Shown piece by piece: positions 8,125-18,376 of a stretch of DNA of 46,690 nucleotides. A model generated the notes under the pieces. It saw only the letters and a program-made list of their open reading frames with translations, did no database searches and had not been told where the DNA came from. Source of the stretch: Ornithinibacillus scapharcae TW25 (GTDB lineage: Bacteria; Bacillota; Bacilli; Bacillales; Amphibacillaceae); assembly GCF_000190475.1 (NCBI RefSeq), contig NZ_AEWH01000058.1, forward strand, positions 1 through 46,690, read 5' to 3'. Each line of letters begins with the position of its first letter. Positions within the stretch are counted from its first letter, which is position 1. The translations under genes and the position numbers were made by a program.

Positions 8125-8319
8125 TTATTTTAACTTTTTAAGTTTATAATGAAAACGTAAATATCGTATTCCTGCCATAATATCTAATGTAGCTATAAAA
8201 GCTAAGAAAATAGTAAGGAAGTTCCAAACCGTCTCCTCGGCATATTGAATGGCTCCGAATATGAATAAGATACTTAAGGCAAAGTATAATAGTGCCATTG
8301 TTCTAGGACTAACTCTCAT
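8125..8319 (-). CDS. ydiK: YdiK-like small membrane protein
   Basis: This 64-residue protein has two hydrophobic helices (about 10-28 and 33-51) with a basic C-terminus HYKLKKLK, matching the small DUF4305/YdiK proteins found beside ydiL. Function is unknown. I start at ATG 8319 (MRVSPRTM); a TTG at 8322 just upstream is an equal-frame alternative closer to the ribosome site. The GGAGG site lies inside the last codons of ydiL, so translation is probably coupled to it. An AT-rich inverted repeat spans the gene end (8116-8139). Confidence 0.75.
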   Translation of the reverse strand: MRVSPRTMALLYFALSILFIFGAIQYAEETVWNFLTIFLAFIATLDIMAGIRYLRFHYKLKKLK

Positions 8320-8325
8320 CAATTA

Positions 8326-9036
8326 CTAACCTCCGATTAAAATCATTTGCATCTGATTCCATTGTTGCTGGATTTTTTCTATCTCTTCTGGGTCAACGGA
8401 ATATTGTAGAATTACGGACATGGTATTTAACGTCATATGTACAAGAATCGGAACTAAGATACGCTTCGTCTTCACATATAAAAAGGCAAATACAAACCCC
8501 ATTGAAGTATAGATTAATATATGTTCTACTTCACCGTGGATAATCCCAAAGATAAAGGCCGATAGTAAAGCGGCTATAAAGAAGTTTGAACGTTTATAGA
8601 TAGAACCGAAAATTATTTTTCTGAAGATAACTTCTTCCAAAATAGGTGCAAAAATTGCTGGTACGATAGCAAATAGTGGAACGGTACGTGTAATTTCCAT
8701 GATACCTTGTGTATTTTCGGAACCTGGCTCTATACCAAGTACAAATGTCTCAATCATCACAGCGATTGCTTGCGCAAAATAAGCCATAAAGACACCAAGA
8801 ATAGACCAGATTACCATTTCACTATTGAACCTATTTCTTGTTTGAGCCATTTTCATATCTGGCTTCATTAAGATTAATACAATAATTACTCCTATTGCAA
8901 AACTGATTATTTGATAGTAGATGGTAGCTTCGAGTACATAGTTAGGAAAGATTTGTTTAATGATGGGTAAAGCTACTATAACGGAAAGCTGCATGATGAT
9001 ATAGGAAAGGATCACCCACCAGTACCGATTTGGCAA
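8326..9036 (-). CDS. ydiL: CPBP intramembrane metalloprotease YdiL
   Basis: This polytopic membrane protein of 236 residues has the CPBP/Abi (Rce1-like) motifs: PILEEVIFRKIIF (EExxxR), FIFGIIH (FxxxH) and HMTLN (HxxxN/B), which bind the catalytic metal. Six to seven hydrophobic segments surround them. Family members include CAAX-type prenyl proteases and bacteriocin self-immunity proteins; the substrate here is unknown. The start is TTG at 9036 after AAGGAGC. It is co-directional and coupled with ydiK, and divergent from groESL, a conserved neighbourhood. Confidence 0.88.
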   Translation of the reverse strand: MPNRYWWVILSYIIMQLSVIVALPIIKQIFPNYVLEATIYYQIISFAIGVIIVLILMKPDMKMAQTRNRFNSEMVIWSILGVFMAYFAQAIAVMIETFVLGIEPGSENTQGIMEITRTVPLFAIVPAIFAPILEEVIFRKIIFGSIYKRSNFFIAALLSAFIFGIIHGEVEHILIYTSMGFVFAFLYVKTKRILVPILVHMTLNTMSVILQYSVDPEEIEKIQQQWNQMQMILIGG

Positions 9037-9174
9037 TTGCTTTCAGCTCCTTATTTCTACATATTTTATAATGAATAGTCAAAAACAATTCTTGTGTATT
9101 TTATCATATTCAAGCTGTACATTATAATAGAATCATCTTGGACAAGAAAAAATTAAAAATTGGTGACACGATAC

Positions 9175-9203
9175 TTGCAAAAACAAGTGAAATTATTTAT
9201 TAT
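9175..9203 (+). promoter_or_regulatory. Sigma-A promoter of groESL
   Basis: TTGCAA (9175-9180), a 17-base spacer and TATTAT (9198-9203) lie directly upstream of the CIRCE element, so transcription would begin at or just before the operator. Confidence 0.8.
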
Positions 9204-9214
9204 AATAATTGGAA

Positions 9215-9241
9215 TTAGCACTCAAACATCGAGAGTGCTAA
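9215..9241 (+). promoter_or_regulatory. CIRCE operator (HrcA site)
   Basis: TTAGCACTC (9215-9223) and GAGTGCTAA (9233-9241) form the perfect 9-9-9 CIRCE palindrome. HrcA binds CIRCE and represses groESL until heat stress occupies GroEL. hrcA itself is not in this window. Confidence 0.98.
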
Positions 9242-9261
9242 CAAACATAACAAAATATTAA

Positions 9262-9573
<312 letters not shown>

Positions 9574-9594
9574 TTACATTATATTAATCGTTAA

Positions 9595-11247
<1,653 letters not shown>

Positions 11248-11269
11248 TCAGCTGTCTCAACCCTTGATA

Positions 11270-11383
11270 TAAGTGGGTTTTGATGTAAGATGAGAGTGAA
11301 ATGCTAACATTTTGCATACATTGAGGTAAATTAAAGGAGGTGTCTCACAAGTTCACTGAACTTGTGAGATGCCCCCCTTTTTT
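11270..11383 (+). repeat. Dispersed repeat copy A with groESL terminator
   Basis: The right half is a hairpin: TCTCACAAGTTC (11343-11354) with GAACTTGTGAGA (11358-11369), extended by GGAGGTG/TGCCCCCC pairs and followed by TTTTTT, clearly able to terminate groESL. The left half (from about 11270, TGGGTTTTGATGTAAG...) aligns with 18494 onward (copy B). Related hairpins occur at 24803, 31487, 35459 and 43586. Confidence 0.7.
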
Positions 11384-11475
11384 CATTTCTTATGACTAAG
11401 TATAATGAATTACTTGTATGGAAAAAACAATTTAACACAGTGTTTTCCTAGTAGAAGTTAGCCTATTCGTCTATT

Positions 11476-12393
11476 CTATTCTCCATCTTCTTTTTCATAT
11501 GCATTAAGTAAAAGAATACTTACGATATACTTATTATCCTGAATCCATTGATTATAAATGCCACCATGCTCTTCCACAATTTTTTTCACATTTTTAATTC
11601 CTATTCCTTCGAGTCTTCTATTCTTTCGAGTATGAAGCTCTGCGGTATCAAATACATTTGATATTTCTATAAGTAGGTTATTATCAAAGTGCTTAATCAG
11701 AAGTGATATGTCATTTTCCTTGGGATCGGGTAAACGTAAGACTGCATTCATAGAATTATCGATTAAATTTCCTAGTACAACTGCAAAAATATCCGTATCT
11801 AACTTGATTTTTTCTGGAAGGAAAGATTTCACGTTTAATATAATTCCATTGCTTTTAGCAATAGACACTTTTTCATTAAGAAGATAGTTTAACACATAGT
11901 TATTGGTAAAAAAATAATCGTTGTGATCGATTTTCTGTATGGAATTTTGAAGATATTTTTCAGCTCCAGCAATATCTCCTTGACTTAACATCCCTAATAG
12001 AATTACGTATTGATTTTTTAAGTCATGCTTCATGGAATATAGTTTAGATTGTGATTCCTTTAGTTCTTTAAAGAATTTCAATTCCGATTTAAATACTTCT
12101 TTTTGAGTTGTCGTTTTTTCCAGTTTTCCATAATAATTTCTGAGCGATAAATAAAGAAATAGTATACAAATATTCATATAGACAATAAATGCAGTAATAA
12201 ATATAGAAATAACATTTTGATGATTAATAAATTGAACTTGCGATACAGAAGTAGTTAACGAAAGGATGGATAAGATTGGTATAGAAAATATTGCCATGAA
12301 GAGAAAAATATTTTTAGGACTCTTAAATATATACTTTTGTAGAACAATTCCGACTAGAACAGCTACAACCATTAGTAATATTATTAAAACCAT
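11476..12393 (-). CDS. GHKL sensor histidine kinase (AgrC/NatK-like)
   Basis: Three N-terminal membrane helices (about 1-22, 28-50, 60-85) are followed by a coiled-coil linker. The phospho-acceptor is in SMKHDLKNQ (His near residue 120), then a GHKL ATPase domain with N-box GNLIDNSMNAV and glycine box GIGIKNVK. This is the short quorum- or NatK-type kinase without extracellular domain, so the signal is probably membrane-borne. I start at ATG 12393, eight bases after AGGAGGGG; the longer frame would begin upstream of that site. It follows its LytTR partner by 64 bases on the same strand. Confidence 0.85.
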   Translation of the reverse strand: MVLIILLMVVAVLVGIVLQKYIFKSPKNIFLFMAIFSIPILSILSLTTSVSQVQFINHQNVISIFITAFIVYMNICILFLYLSLRNYYGKLEKTTTQKEVFKSELKFFKELKESQSKLYSMKHDLKNQYVILLGMLSQGDIAGAEKYLQNSIQKIDHNDYFFTNNYVLNYLLNEKVSIAKSNGIILNVKSFLPEKIKLDTDIFAVVLGNLIDNSMNAVLRLPDPKENDISLLIKHFDNNLLIEISNVFDTAELHTRKNRRLEGIGIKNVKKIVEEHGGIYNQWIQDNKYIVSILLLNAYEKEDGE

Positions 12394-12457
12394 ACCTTCC
12401 CCTCCTGTGACAAAGAGTAACAATGCAGATAAAAATAGTAAAGTTTAATAATGTCAT

Positions 12458-13174
12458 TTAGTATATTAAGTCTCTTAACTTCATCAAAATCTTCTTTTTA
12501 GCACTATCCACAAACTTACGACTCATTGGTATTTCAATAGTTTCCTTCTCATTTAAATTAGCGATGATCGTATTATTGCTAATTTGTTTAACATACCTCA
12601 CGTTTACAATAAACGAGGTGTGGACCTGAACAAAATTATCATTAACTTTGGATAAGAGGTCTCTGGTTGATTGAAGCGTTTCAAATGTATCAGTAGGTGT
12701 GTAAATAAGTACTTTCCTTTTATTTTTTTCAAAGTAAACGATTTCGCTAAACGAAAGACTGTAAAACACTTTGTTAAAAGTAAACGTAAATTTTGAATCA
12801 TCTAAATCTAAATATTTGATAGCGCGAATCAAGGCAGGATATACTTTGTCTTTTGTTACTGGCTTTAACAGGTAATCAAATGTGTTCACTTTAAAAGCCT
12901 TTTCCATATATTCTTTGAAACTAGTAATAAAGATAATTGGACAAGTATAATTACTCTTTCTAATAGTCTCGGCAATGTCTAACCCTGATAAATTAGGAAA
13001 CTCCATATCTAAAATAAACAAATCATATGTACTTTCTTTAAGGAATTCAATTAAACGAAATGGGTTGTAGAATATATCGATATCAAATAACGAGGAATCA
13101 TATTCTAACATTAATTCTTCGATAGCTTTTGTAATGATAGGATCATCATCACAAATAGCAACTTTTAGTACCAT
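12458..13174 (-). CDS. LytTR-family response regulator (NatR-like)
   Basis: The receiver domain (residues 1-120) has acidic pocket CDDD, phospho-acceptor in LDMEFPNLSG (Asp near 55), the Thr/Ser switch IIFITSF and the Lys in DYLLKPV. The LytTR DNA-binding domain (about 135-236) includes FEKNKRKVLIYT, VQVHTSFIVNVRYVKQI and IEIPMSRKF. I start at ATG 13174 (MVLKVAICDDD) after GGGAGTG; upstream codons look non-coding. It pairs with the GHKL kinase. By analogy to NatKR-NatAB the divergent ABC-2 exporter at 13700 is the likely target. I did not find a convincing LytTR direct repeat. Confidence 0.87.
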   Translation of the reverse strand: MVLKVAICDDDPIITKAIEELMLEYDSSLFDIDIFYNPFRLIEFLKESTYDLFILDMEFPNLSGLDIAETIRKSNYTCPIIFITSFKEYMEKAFKVNTFDYLLKPVTKDKVYPALIRAIKYLDLDDSKFTFTFNKVFYSLSFSEIVYFEKNKRKVLIYTPTDTFETLQSTRDLLSKVNDNFVQVHTSFIVNVRYVKQISNNTIIANLNEKETIEIPMSRKFVDSAKKKILMKLRDLIY

Positions 13175-13699
13175 CGTATCACTCCCTTGATAATGGTAAA
13201 TTGTATTGATGTAAGGGTGCTCTATAAACGAAAAATGATGTAATGTAGTCAGACATGATGTGGAATATATCAAAAGTGGTTATTTCTAGATGAAGAAATC
13301 CTTGCTTAGGCAGTAGGTTGATTAATTTAGTTCAAAAGGACAGAGAACTCCTTTTTAGGTAGAAAGAAGGTTGTCCTGTCCAATTCCCAATTTAATAGGA
13401 GAATACTGGGACAAGAATACCACAAAAACGGTCTATAAGGAATACTTCTACCCATACCAAACAGTAATATAATAATAAAGCTCCCTCACCCTGTATTCCT
13501 TTATTAATACAAGATAATCTTCAAAAGTTACATATAACATGCAGATTATTACATAAGAGAAAGATAGCTATAAAGATAAAGTAATATGAAACCAACTAGA
13601 TTATCAATTTCTAGTTGGTTTCAATTATGTTGAGGCTCTAATTATGAAACGAAACTTGTGTTAACTGTGACTACTATTATTTCGAGGGGAGAATTTATA
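13175..13699. other. Regulatory gap between LytTR system and ABC exporter
   Basis: This 525-base gap holds no open frame with coding character. It contains a small inverted repeat AAAAGGA...TCCTTTT near 13333-13355 and a perfect 12-bp hairpin, GAAACCAACTAG with CTAGTTGGTTTC (13589-13600/13612-13623), about 75 bases before the ATPase start. The hairpin could be a terminator or leader attenuator, or an operator. No sigma-A promoter stands out. Confidence 0.4.
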
Positions 13700-14416
13700 T
13701 TGACGAATAGTAAGAACGATATTGTTATATCGAAATTATGTAAGCAACATGGGGAAAAAGATATTTTAAAAGACGTATCATTCGAAGCGAAACAAGGGAG
13801 AATCACAGCTTTTCTTGGACCAAATGGTGCAGGAAAGAGCTCAACACTACGTATTTTATTAGGACTTGATCGTTCAACAGGAACGGCAACATTTGGTGGC
13901 AGAAAATATGTATCACTTGATACTCCGTTGAAAGTGGTAGGAGCGGCATTTGACGGTATTGGTGGTAATGTTTCTAGAAAGGTATTAACGCATCTGAAAA
14001 TCATCGCACAAAGTAACGGAATTCCATTCAGTCGAGTATCTGATGTATTGAAAATAATCGGTTTATCAGATAAAGGCAAAGCTAGGCTGGGAACTTTATC
14101 GTTAGGGGAAGGGCAGCGACTTGGGCTTGCTGCAGCACTTCTCGGGGACCCACAATACCTCGTTCTAGATGAACCAACCAATGGACTTGATCCAACAGGT
14201 ATTCGCTGGTTTAGAAAGTTTATTCGACAGCAAGCAGACTTGGGAAAAACAGTTCTGTTGTCCTCACATATTCTCTCTGAAGTGGAGGCTGTAGCGGATG
14301 ATGTCGTTATTATTCATCATGGAAAAATAATAGCGCAGGGTGAGCTTCAACATGTAATGAAGAATCTGGAATCATTGGAAGACGTATTTTTCTCTCTTAC
14401 AGAAGAAGGTGGCTAA
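13700..14416 (+). CDS. ABC exporter ATPase (BcrA/NatA type)
   Basis: This is the single nucleotide-binding subunit of an ABC-2-type exporter: Walker A GPNGAGKSS (about residues 36-44), signature LSLGEGQRLGLAAAL, Walker B YLVLDEPTNGLDP and H-loop LLSSHIL. The 238-residue length fits. I use the TTG at 13700, nine bases after GAGGGGAG, giving MTNSKNDIVISKLCK; upstream codons lack a site. Two permeases follow at 3-base and 1-base-overlap spacing. Homologues export antimicrobial peptides or confer self-protection; the substrate here is unknown. Confidence 0.88.
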   Translation: MTNSKNDIVISKLCKQHGEKDILKDVSFEAKQGRITAFLGPNGAGKSSTLRILLGLDRSTGTATFGGRKYVSLDTPLKVVGAAFDGIGGNVSRKVLTHLKIIAQSNGIPFSRVSDVLKIIGLSDKGKARLGTLSLGEGQRLGLAAALLGDPQYLVLDEPTNGLDPTGIRWFRKFIRQQADLGKTVLLSSHILSEVEAVADDVVIIHHGKIIAQGELQHVMKNLESLEDVFFSLTEEGG

Positions 14417-14419
14417 TAA

Positions 14420-15211
14420 ATGAAAATATTTCATAAAACCATACAATCCGAACTGATAAAGATTTGCTCAAGTAAAGGGTGGTGGGTAATATGTGCTCTA
14501 GTTGTCGTAGTTCAACCACTTTTTGCAATAATAGTTGCCAAGAGCTATGTGCAAATTGGTTTAGATGCAACACCAGAAACTCACCCTGATGTATTGGCAG
14601 AAGCTATTCCACCTGTAGATTATCTAGGATTTGAAGTCGTATTATTTGGCATATTACCGATTGTTGTCTTTGGAGGAATGATAGGGGCAAGTGAATTTAA
14701 ACATCATGAATTACGTACAACGTTACTAAGTCAAAGTAATCGTATTCAAGTGTTCTTGTCAAAAGTACTTGCACTATTGATATGCAGTATAGTTGTATCA
14801 ATTTTATCCATTGCTGCTACCATATCCATTATGCATTTCAGCTTGGGAGAACAAGGACTAGATCCAATTAAATTAAGTTCAATCGCTTGGCAGTTTATTG
14901 GTTTCTCAACACTCGATTGGATTTTACTAACCTTACTTTCTTTTGGCATCGGAATGCTCTTTCGAAATGCCATTGTACCTCTAGTTTTCTTAGTTCCTCA
15001 GGTTTTCAATCTCGGGAATTATTTAGCACAAAGGTGGGACTGGGGGGAGTATCTCCCGGTGGCAGCAGGTAACCTTCTCTTTGCCACACCAACAGACGTA
15101 CTTGATCATGAACCACTAAAAGGCGGTATCGTACTGATGATATGGGTGATGTTAGCTTTGTTAACTTCTTATTACACTTTTATTCGTAAAGATGTAGGAG
15201 GAAAATATTAA
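14420..15211 (+). CDS. ABC-2 permease subunit 1
   Basis: This 263-residue membrane protein has about six hydrophobic segments (near 20-42, 68-88, 112-135, 150-180, 186-203, 234-254). The conserved GASEFKHHELRTTLLSQSNR after the second segment is the cytoplasmic coupling region of this ABC-2 permease family, and it recurs in the next gene as GQEYAHSALRTTLLTQPAR. The last base of its TAA is the first base of the next ATG. It pairs with the upstream ATPase; substrate unknown. Confidence 0.82.
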   Translation: MKIFHKTIQSELIKICSSKGWWVICALVVVVQPLFAIIVAKSYVQIGLDATPETHPDVLAEAIPPVDYLGFEVVLFGILPIVVFGGMIGASEFKHHELRTTLLSQSNRIQVFLSKVLALLICSIVVSILSIAATISIMHFSLGEQGLDPIKLSSIAWQFIGFSTLDWILLTLLSFGIGMLFRNAIVPLVFLVPQVFNLGNYLAQRWDWGEYLPVAAGNLLFATPTDVLDHEPLKGGIVLMIWVMLALLTSYYTFIRKDVGGKY

Positions 15212-15927
15212 TGTACGCTGTGCTCCGTAGTGAGAATACAAAATTTTTTACTTATGTTTGGTGTGTTTTAGGTATAATGGGTGCTAATTTCGTTCCCATT
15301 CTCTATTTATTAATATCCGATACATCAAAGATGGTTGGAGAGGGGATACTTTCTCTTTGCTTACAAGCCCTTTATTTAGGGCAACTTGGAATTGTTGTTG
15401 CCAGTGCAGGGTATTTTGGACAAGAATATGCGCACTCTGCTCTAAGGACAACACTTCTTACACAACCAGCAAGAATAAAATTATTATGTACGAAGTTTAT
15501 GAACATTACAATCATCGTAGTAATTACCGGTGTTATTTCGAGTATACTTAGTTTTATTGTTCTTTCATTTCAACATGATATTGATTGGACAAGTGGTCAC
15601 ATGTTAGAGGTAATTGGAAGTGTTTCTCTTGGCTTACTTAGTTGGACCCTATTAGCCTGGATTGTCTCTACCTTATCTATAATGACAAAATCAATGATAA
15701 TACCGATTGCTATTATGCTCCCGCTTATTGTGGGACTTGGTGAGATGCTGTTTATAATATCTAAAGTGGCAAAATTTCTACCAACTCTTGCTACAATGAA
15801 TCTATTTTATATACCTACAGTAAGTATCTATCTGGACAAATGGTTGGGACTAGTGGTTCAGTTTTCATGGGCAGTATTATTAGTTGCTATTTCTGCTTGG
15901 TTGTTTTTATATCGTAATGTTCGTTAA
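15211..15927 (+). CDS. ABC-2 permease subunit 2
   Basis: This 238-residue protein has about six membrane segments and the same coupling motif as its neighbour (QEYAHSALRTTLLTQ), so the two permeases are paralogues that probably form a heterodimer over two copies of the ATPase. Its ATG overlaps the preceding stop by one base. After the stop there is no strong terminator; a short hairpin CCTTACA-gtgt-TGTAAGG lies at 16031-16048. Confidence 0.8.
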   Translation: MYAVLRSENTKFFTYVWCVLGIMGANFVPILYLLISDTSKMVGEGILSLCLQALYLGQLGIVVASAGYFGQEYAHSALRTTLLTQPARIKLLCTKFMNITIIVVITGVISSILSFIVLSFQHDIDWTSGHMLEVIGSVSLGLLSWTLLAWIVSTLSIMTKSMIIPIAIMLPLIVGLGEMLFIISKVAKFLPTLATMNLFYIPTVSIYLDKWLGLVVQFSWAVLLVAISAWLFLYRNVR

Positions 15928-16139
15928 TTTGGTAGAAAGAGATCAATTACTAGCACTCCTAAAAATACCAAGAAAAATATTGGATTAAGATTGCTATATA
16001 GACAGATGGAAGATTAAAAAGCACCATTAACCTTACAGTGTTGTAAGGGAATTGTAAGTAGAATCAATTTCTCTCCCTTCTTTGTTTTTATAGAATGTGA
16101 TTAGAAGGTAAATTACTTGAGAAGGCGAGCGGGTTATAG

Positions 16140-16502
16140 ATGAAAAAATGGATTTCTATTATCACTGGTATAGTTATATTGGGTATTATTGGGATAGTTT
16201 ACTTTGAAAATACAACGATTGGGCTCAAGCCAACAATTGATGGAATAGTAGACGACGAATATAAGGCCCATTATGTAAAAACTAAATCAGACAATTATAA
16301 AAAGCTTTGGAATGGAAATTACCGCTATACCTTTACAGGTTACACTGAGGATGGAAAGAAACAAAAAATTGTCAGAGTCACGGATAGAGAACTACGCCCA
16401 GATGCCTATTTAAGAATGTATGCACAGGGAAGCTCAGGACAATACTGGGAGGAAGTTCAAAAGGATGAGATACCAGAATATGCATTATCTAAGCTCAAAT
16501 AA
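16140..16502 (+). CDS. YxeA family secreted protein (DUF1093)
   Basis: This 120-residue protein has an N-terminal hydrophobic signal/anchor (residues 4-23) and the YxeA pattern: YRYTFTGYTEDGKKQKIV, RELRPDAYLRMY and YWEEVQKDEIPEYA. Family function is unknown; members are small exported proteins, often beside ABC exporters or two-component systems linked to peptide stress, as here 212 bases after the exporter. The start ATG follows a weak GAAGGCGAG. The following gap (16503-16820) has no convincing gene. Confidence 0.78.
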   Translation: MKKWISIITGIVILGIIGIVYFENTTIGLKPTIDGIVDDEYKAHYVKTKSDNYKKLWNGNYRYTFTGYTEDGKKQKIVRVTDRELRPDAYLRMYAQGSSGQYWEEVQKDEIPEYALSKLK

Positions 16503-16752
16503 TGAAGTGCTTTTAAGATTTTGCATATTAGGTGGTGCTACTATATCAAAGTTAAATAAGGTATTTAGCAGCTTCCATGGGCTAGGGTTTGGTATTGCAC
16601 CGGACTCTTGCCCTCTATTTTTGCTTAAAAACTGTTATATTACGACTAATTTCACTTTGTTTTTTATAAACAATGCTCTTGTAAGTTCTTGAAGCAGAAA
16701 AAGTATATTTAATTCGACAAATATTAAAATTTATTGAATAATTTTCTTTTCA

Positions 16753-16781
16753 CTGTCAGAAGTTAAATATTTTGATATAAT
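16753..16781 (+). promoter_or_regulatory. Candidate promoter of the 16821 gene
   Basis: CTGTCA (16753-16758), 17 bases and TATAAT (16776-16781) give a reasonable sigma-A promoter 40 bases before the start codon. The rest of the gap from 16503 shows no gene. Confidence 0.5.
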
Positions 16782-16820
16782 AAAAATTTGAATATTACAT
16801 TATAAAGGAGATTATCAACT

Positions 16821-17165
16821 ATGAAAAAAACAACTATTTCAGTAAACTCAGCTAAGAAAATAGTAAATATGACAGTAGCGGGGCAAATGACGATGGCAGA
16901 TGCAGAGTTGTTTGTTAGTGATTATCAATCTAAAATTGGTCCTATTAATGGTTCAGAATATGAATTGTTTGTAGACTGTACTGATATGAAGGTACTAACA
17001 CAAGAGATGAGCCAAAATCTAACAGAAGTTATGAAAATGTATAAAGAGACAGGATTCAAAAAAATTATATATACTATTAAGGGAAATTCAATTTTAAAAA
17101 TGCAATTATCAAGAATTGCACGAAGTATTGATCTTACTCAGGCAGAAGTAGTAGAGGAAGCTTAG
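16821..17165 (+). CDS. STAS-like small cytosolic protein
   Basis: I do not recognise this 114-residue protein by name. Its pattern (beta strand KKIVNMTVAGQMTMADAELFV, then YELFVDCTDMKVLT, an amphipathic helix, KKIIYTIKGNSILKMQLSRIARS) resembles STAS/SpoIIAA-type folds, but no Ser phosphorylation motif stands out. No signal or membrane segment is present. AAAGGAG precedes the ATG and a strong terminator follows, so it is a single-gene unit next to the ketoacyl-synthase-like gene. The STAS assignment is tentative. Confidence 0.6.
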   Translation: MKKTTISVNSAKKIVNMTVAGQMTMADAELFVSDYQSKIGPINGSEYELFVDCTDMKVLTQEMSQNLTEVMKMYKETGFKKIIYTIKGNSILKMQLSRIARSIDLTQAEVVEEA

Positions 17166-17167
17166 TA

Positions 17168-17210
17168 TTACTAAACGAGGGCCACTGGTAGGCTCTTGTT
17201 TAGTTTTTTT
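17168..17210 (+). terminator. Terminator of the STAS-like gene
   Basis: CTAAAC (17171-17176) pairs with GTTTAG (17198-17203), with GGCC/GGC pairs inside, followed by T7. It separates this unit from the synthase gene 183 bases further on. Confidence 0.85.
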
Positions 17211-17392
17211 AGCTTAAGCGTGAAGATTCTTACTTAGTGCAGTAGAACAAGCCCCTTCAGACGAGAGTTCTTTCCTTCTTGGTATCAAACTCTTTCTGAA
17301 TTCTTTCTTCATTTCCGTGATAAAATTTTTGATTAATAAAATTTTTTACATCAAATGATTTACGTATCATTAAAAAGGGAGCATTATAAAAT

Positions 17393-18376
17393 ATGCAATT
17401 GCCAAACATCATGATTAAAGAAGTAGCGGTTTATCATCCAGAGAATGTAGTAACAAACGACTTTTATATCGAGCATTTTCAGAAACAAGGGAAAAATATC
17501 GGTCATTTCTTAGAGGTGATGGGAAGAAAAGACCGATATATCATTGATAATAAACAAGAAAACACGATTACAATGGGGATTGAAGCTGCTAAACGAGTAT
17601 TAGAGAAAGCTCAATTAGAAGGAAAAGATATTGACATGATTGTATTTTCTACACAAGTCCCAGAACGTACTTTACCTACTAATGCTATGTATGTCCATGA
17701 AGCTATTGGGGCAAAAAATAATACAATCATTTTTGATAGTAATGCTAATTGTGCAGGTATGACACTTGCTGTTGAAACAACTTCACGATATATGATGTCG
17801 AACCCTCGTGTAAAGAAAGCGTTGGTAGTTGGTTCTGATGCAAATAGTTTGATTTCAAATCCAGAACAAGAAATTACATACGCTAATTTTGCTGATGCGG
17901 CTTCTGCAGTAATTTTAGAAAAAACAGATGAAAATACTGGATTTATTGATGCCTTGTATGAAGTAGATTCAACGAATAAAGATAATATTGTATATCCTCA
18001 AAAAGGATTTTCACAAACTATTGGAAATGTAGAGCATATCGAATTTTTACCATTCGATGGGGCAATGGCGATTCCTGTAGCTTGTGAAATGATTGAAAAC
18101 CTTTTAGAAAGCAACCAATTAAAGATTGATAATGTTGATGCATTTTGTTTTTCACAATTTGCTTTATCGAATATTAAAAAAATACAAAAACACTTTAATA
18201 TCCGAGAAGAGAAAATTGTTTATGTAGGAGATGAATATGGCTACACAACTACAAGTAGCCCATTTATTTGTCTTTATGAAGGTATTAAGCATGGTCGAAT
18301 TAAACGTGGAGATACTGTTTTGTTCTGGACTATCGGCGCTGGACATGAAATGGTTGCCATGCTATTTAAATATTGA
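17393..18376 (+). CDS. Ketoacyl-ACP synthase III-like protein, atypical active site
   Basis: The 327-residue chain has the thiolase fold of FabH-type condensing enzymes. The nucleophile is kept: DSNANCAGM (Cys near residue 122). The usual VPHQAN His is replaced by the aligned CFSQFA (Ser), and the GNTS Asn by GYTT (Tyr); IGAGHEMVAMLFKY replaces the usual GGGFTWG end. So the Cys-His-Asn triad is Cys-Ser-Tyr. It may be an acyltransferase, a starter-unit selector or a regulator rather than a decarboxylating condensing enzyme. No acyl carrier protein or reductase lies nearby. The start ATG follows AAGGGAG. Confidence 0.8.
   Translation: MQLPNIMIKEVAVYHPENVVTNDFYIEHFQKQGKNIGHFLEVMGRKDRYIIDNKQENTITMGIEAAKRVLEKAQLEGKDIDMIVFSTQVPERTLPTNAMYVHEAIGAKNNTIIFDSNANCAGMTLAVETTSRYMMSNPRVKKALVVGSDANSLISNPEQEITYANFADAASAVILEKTDENTGFIDALYEVDSTNKDNIVYPQKGFSQTIGNVEHIEFLPFDGAMAIPVACEMIENLLESNQLKIDNVDAFCFSQFALSNIKKIQKHFNIREEKIVYVGDEYGYTTTSSPFICLYEGIKHGRIKRGDTVLFWTIGAGHEMVAMLFKY

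Noticed and set aside
13175-13699. LytTR direct-repeat binding site
   Set aside because: Several GTT-containing 9-mers occur but none pairs at the expected 12-13 base spacing, so I do not call a site.
13642-14181. Minus-strand open frame over the ABC ATPase
   Set aside because: Composition is that of an antisense frame; the plus strand encodes a clear Walker A/B protein.
16420-16692. Plus-strand open frame overlapping the end of the YxeA-like gene
   Set aside because: It starts inside that gene in another frame, lacks a ribosome site, and the translation has no recognisable pattern.
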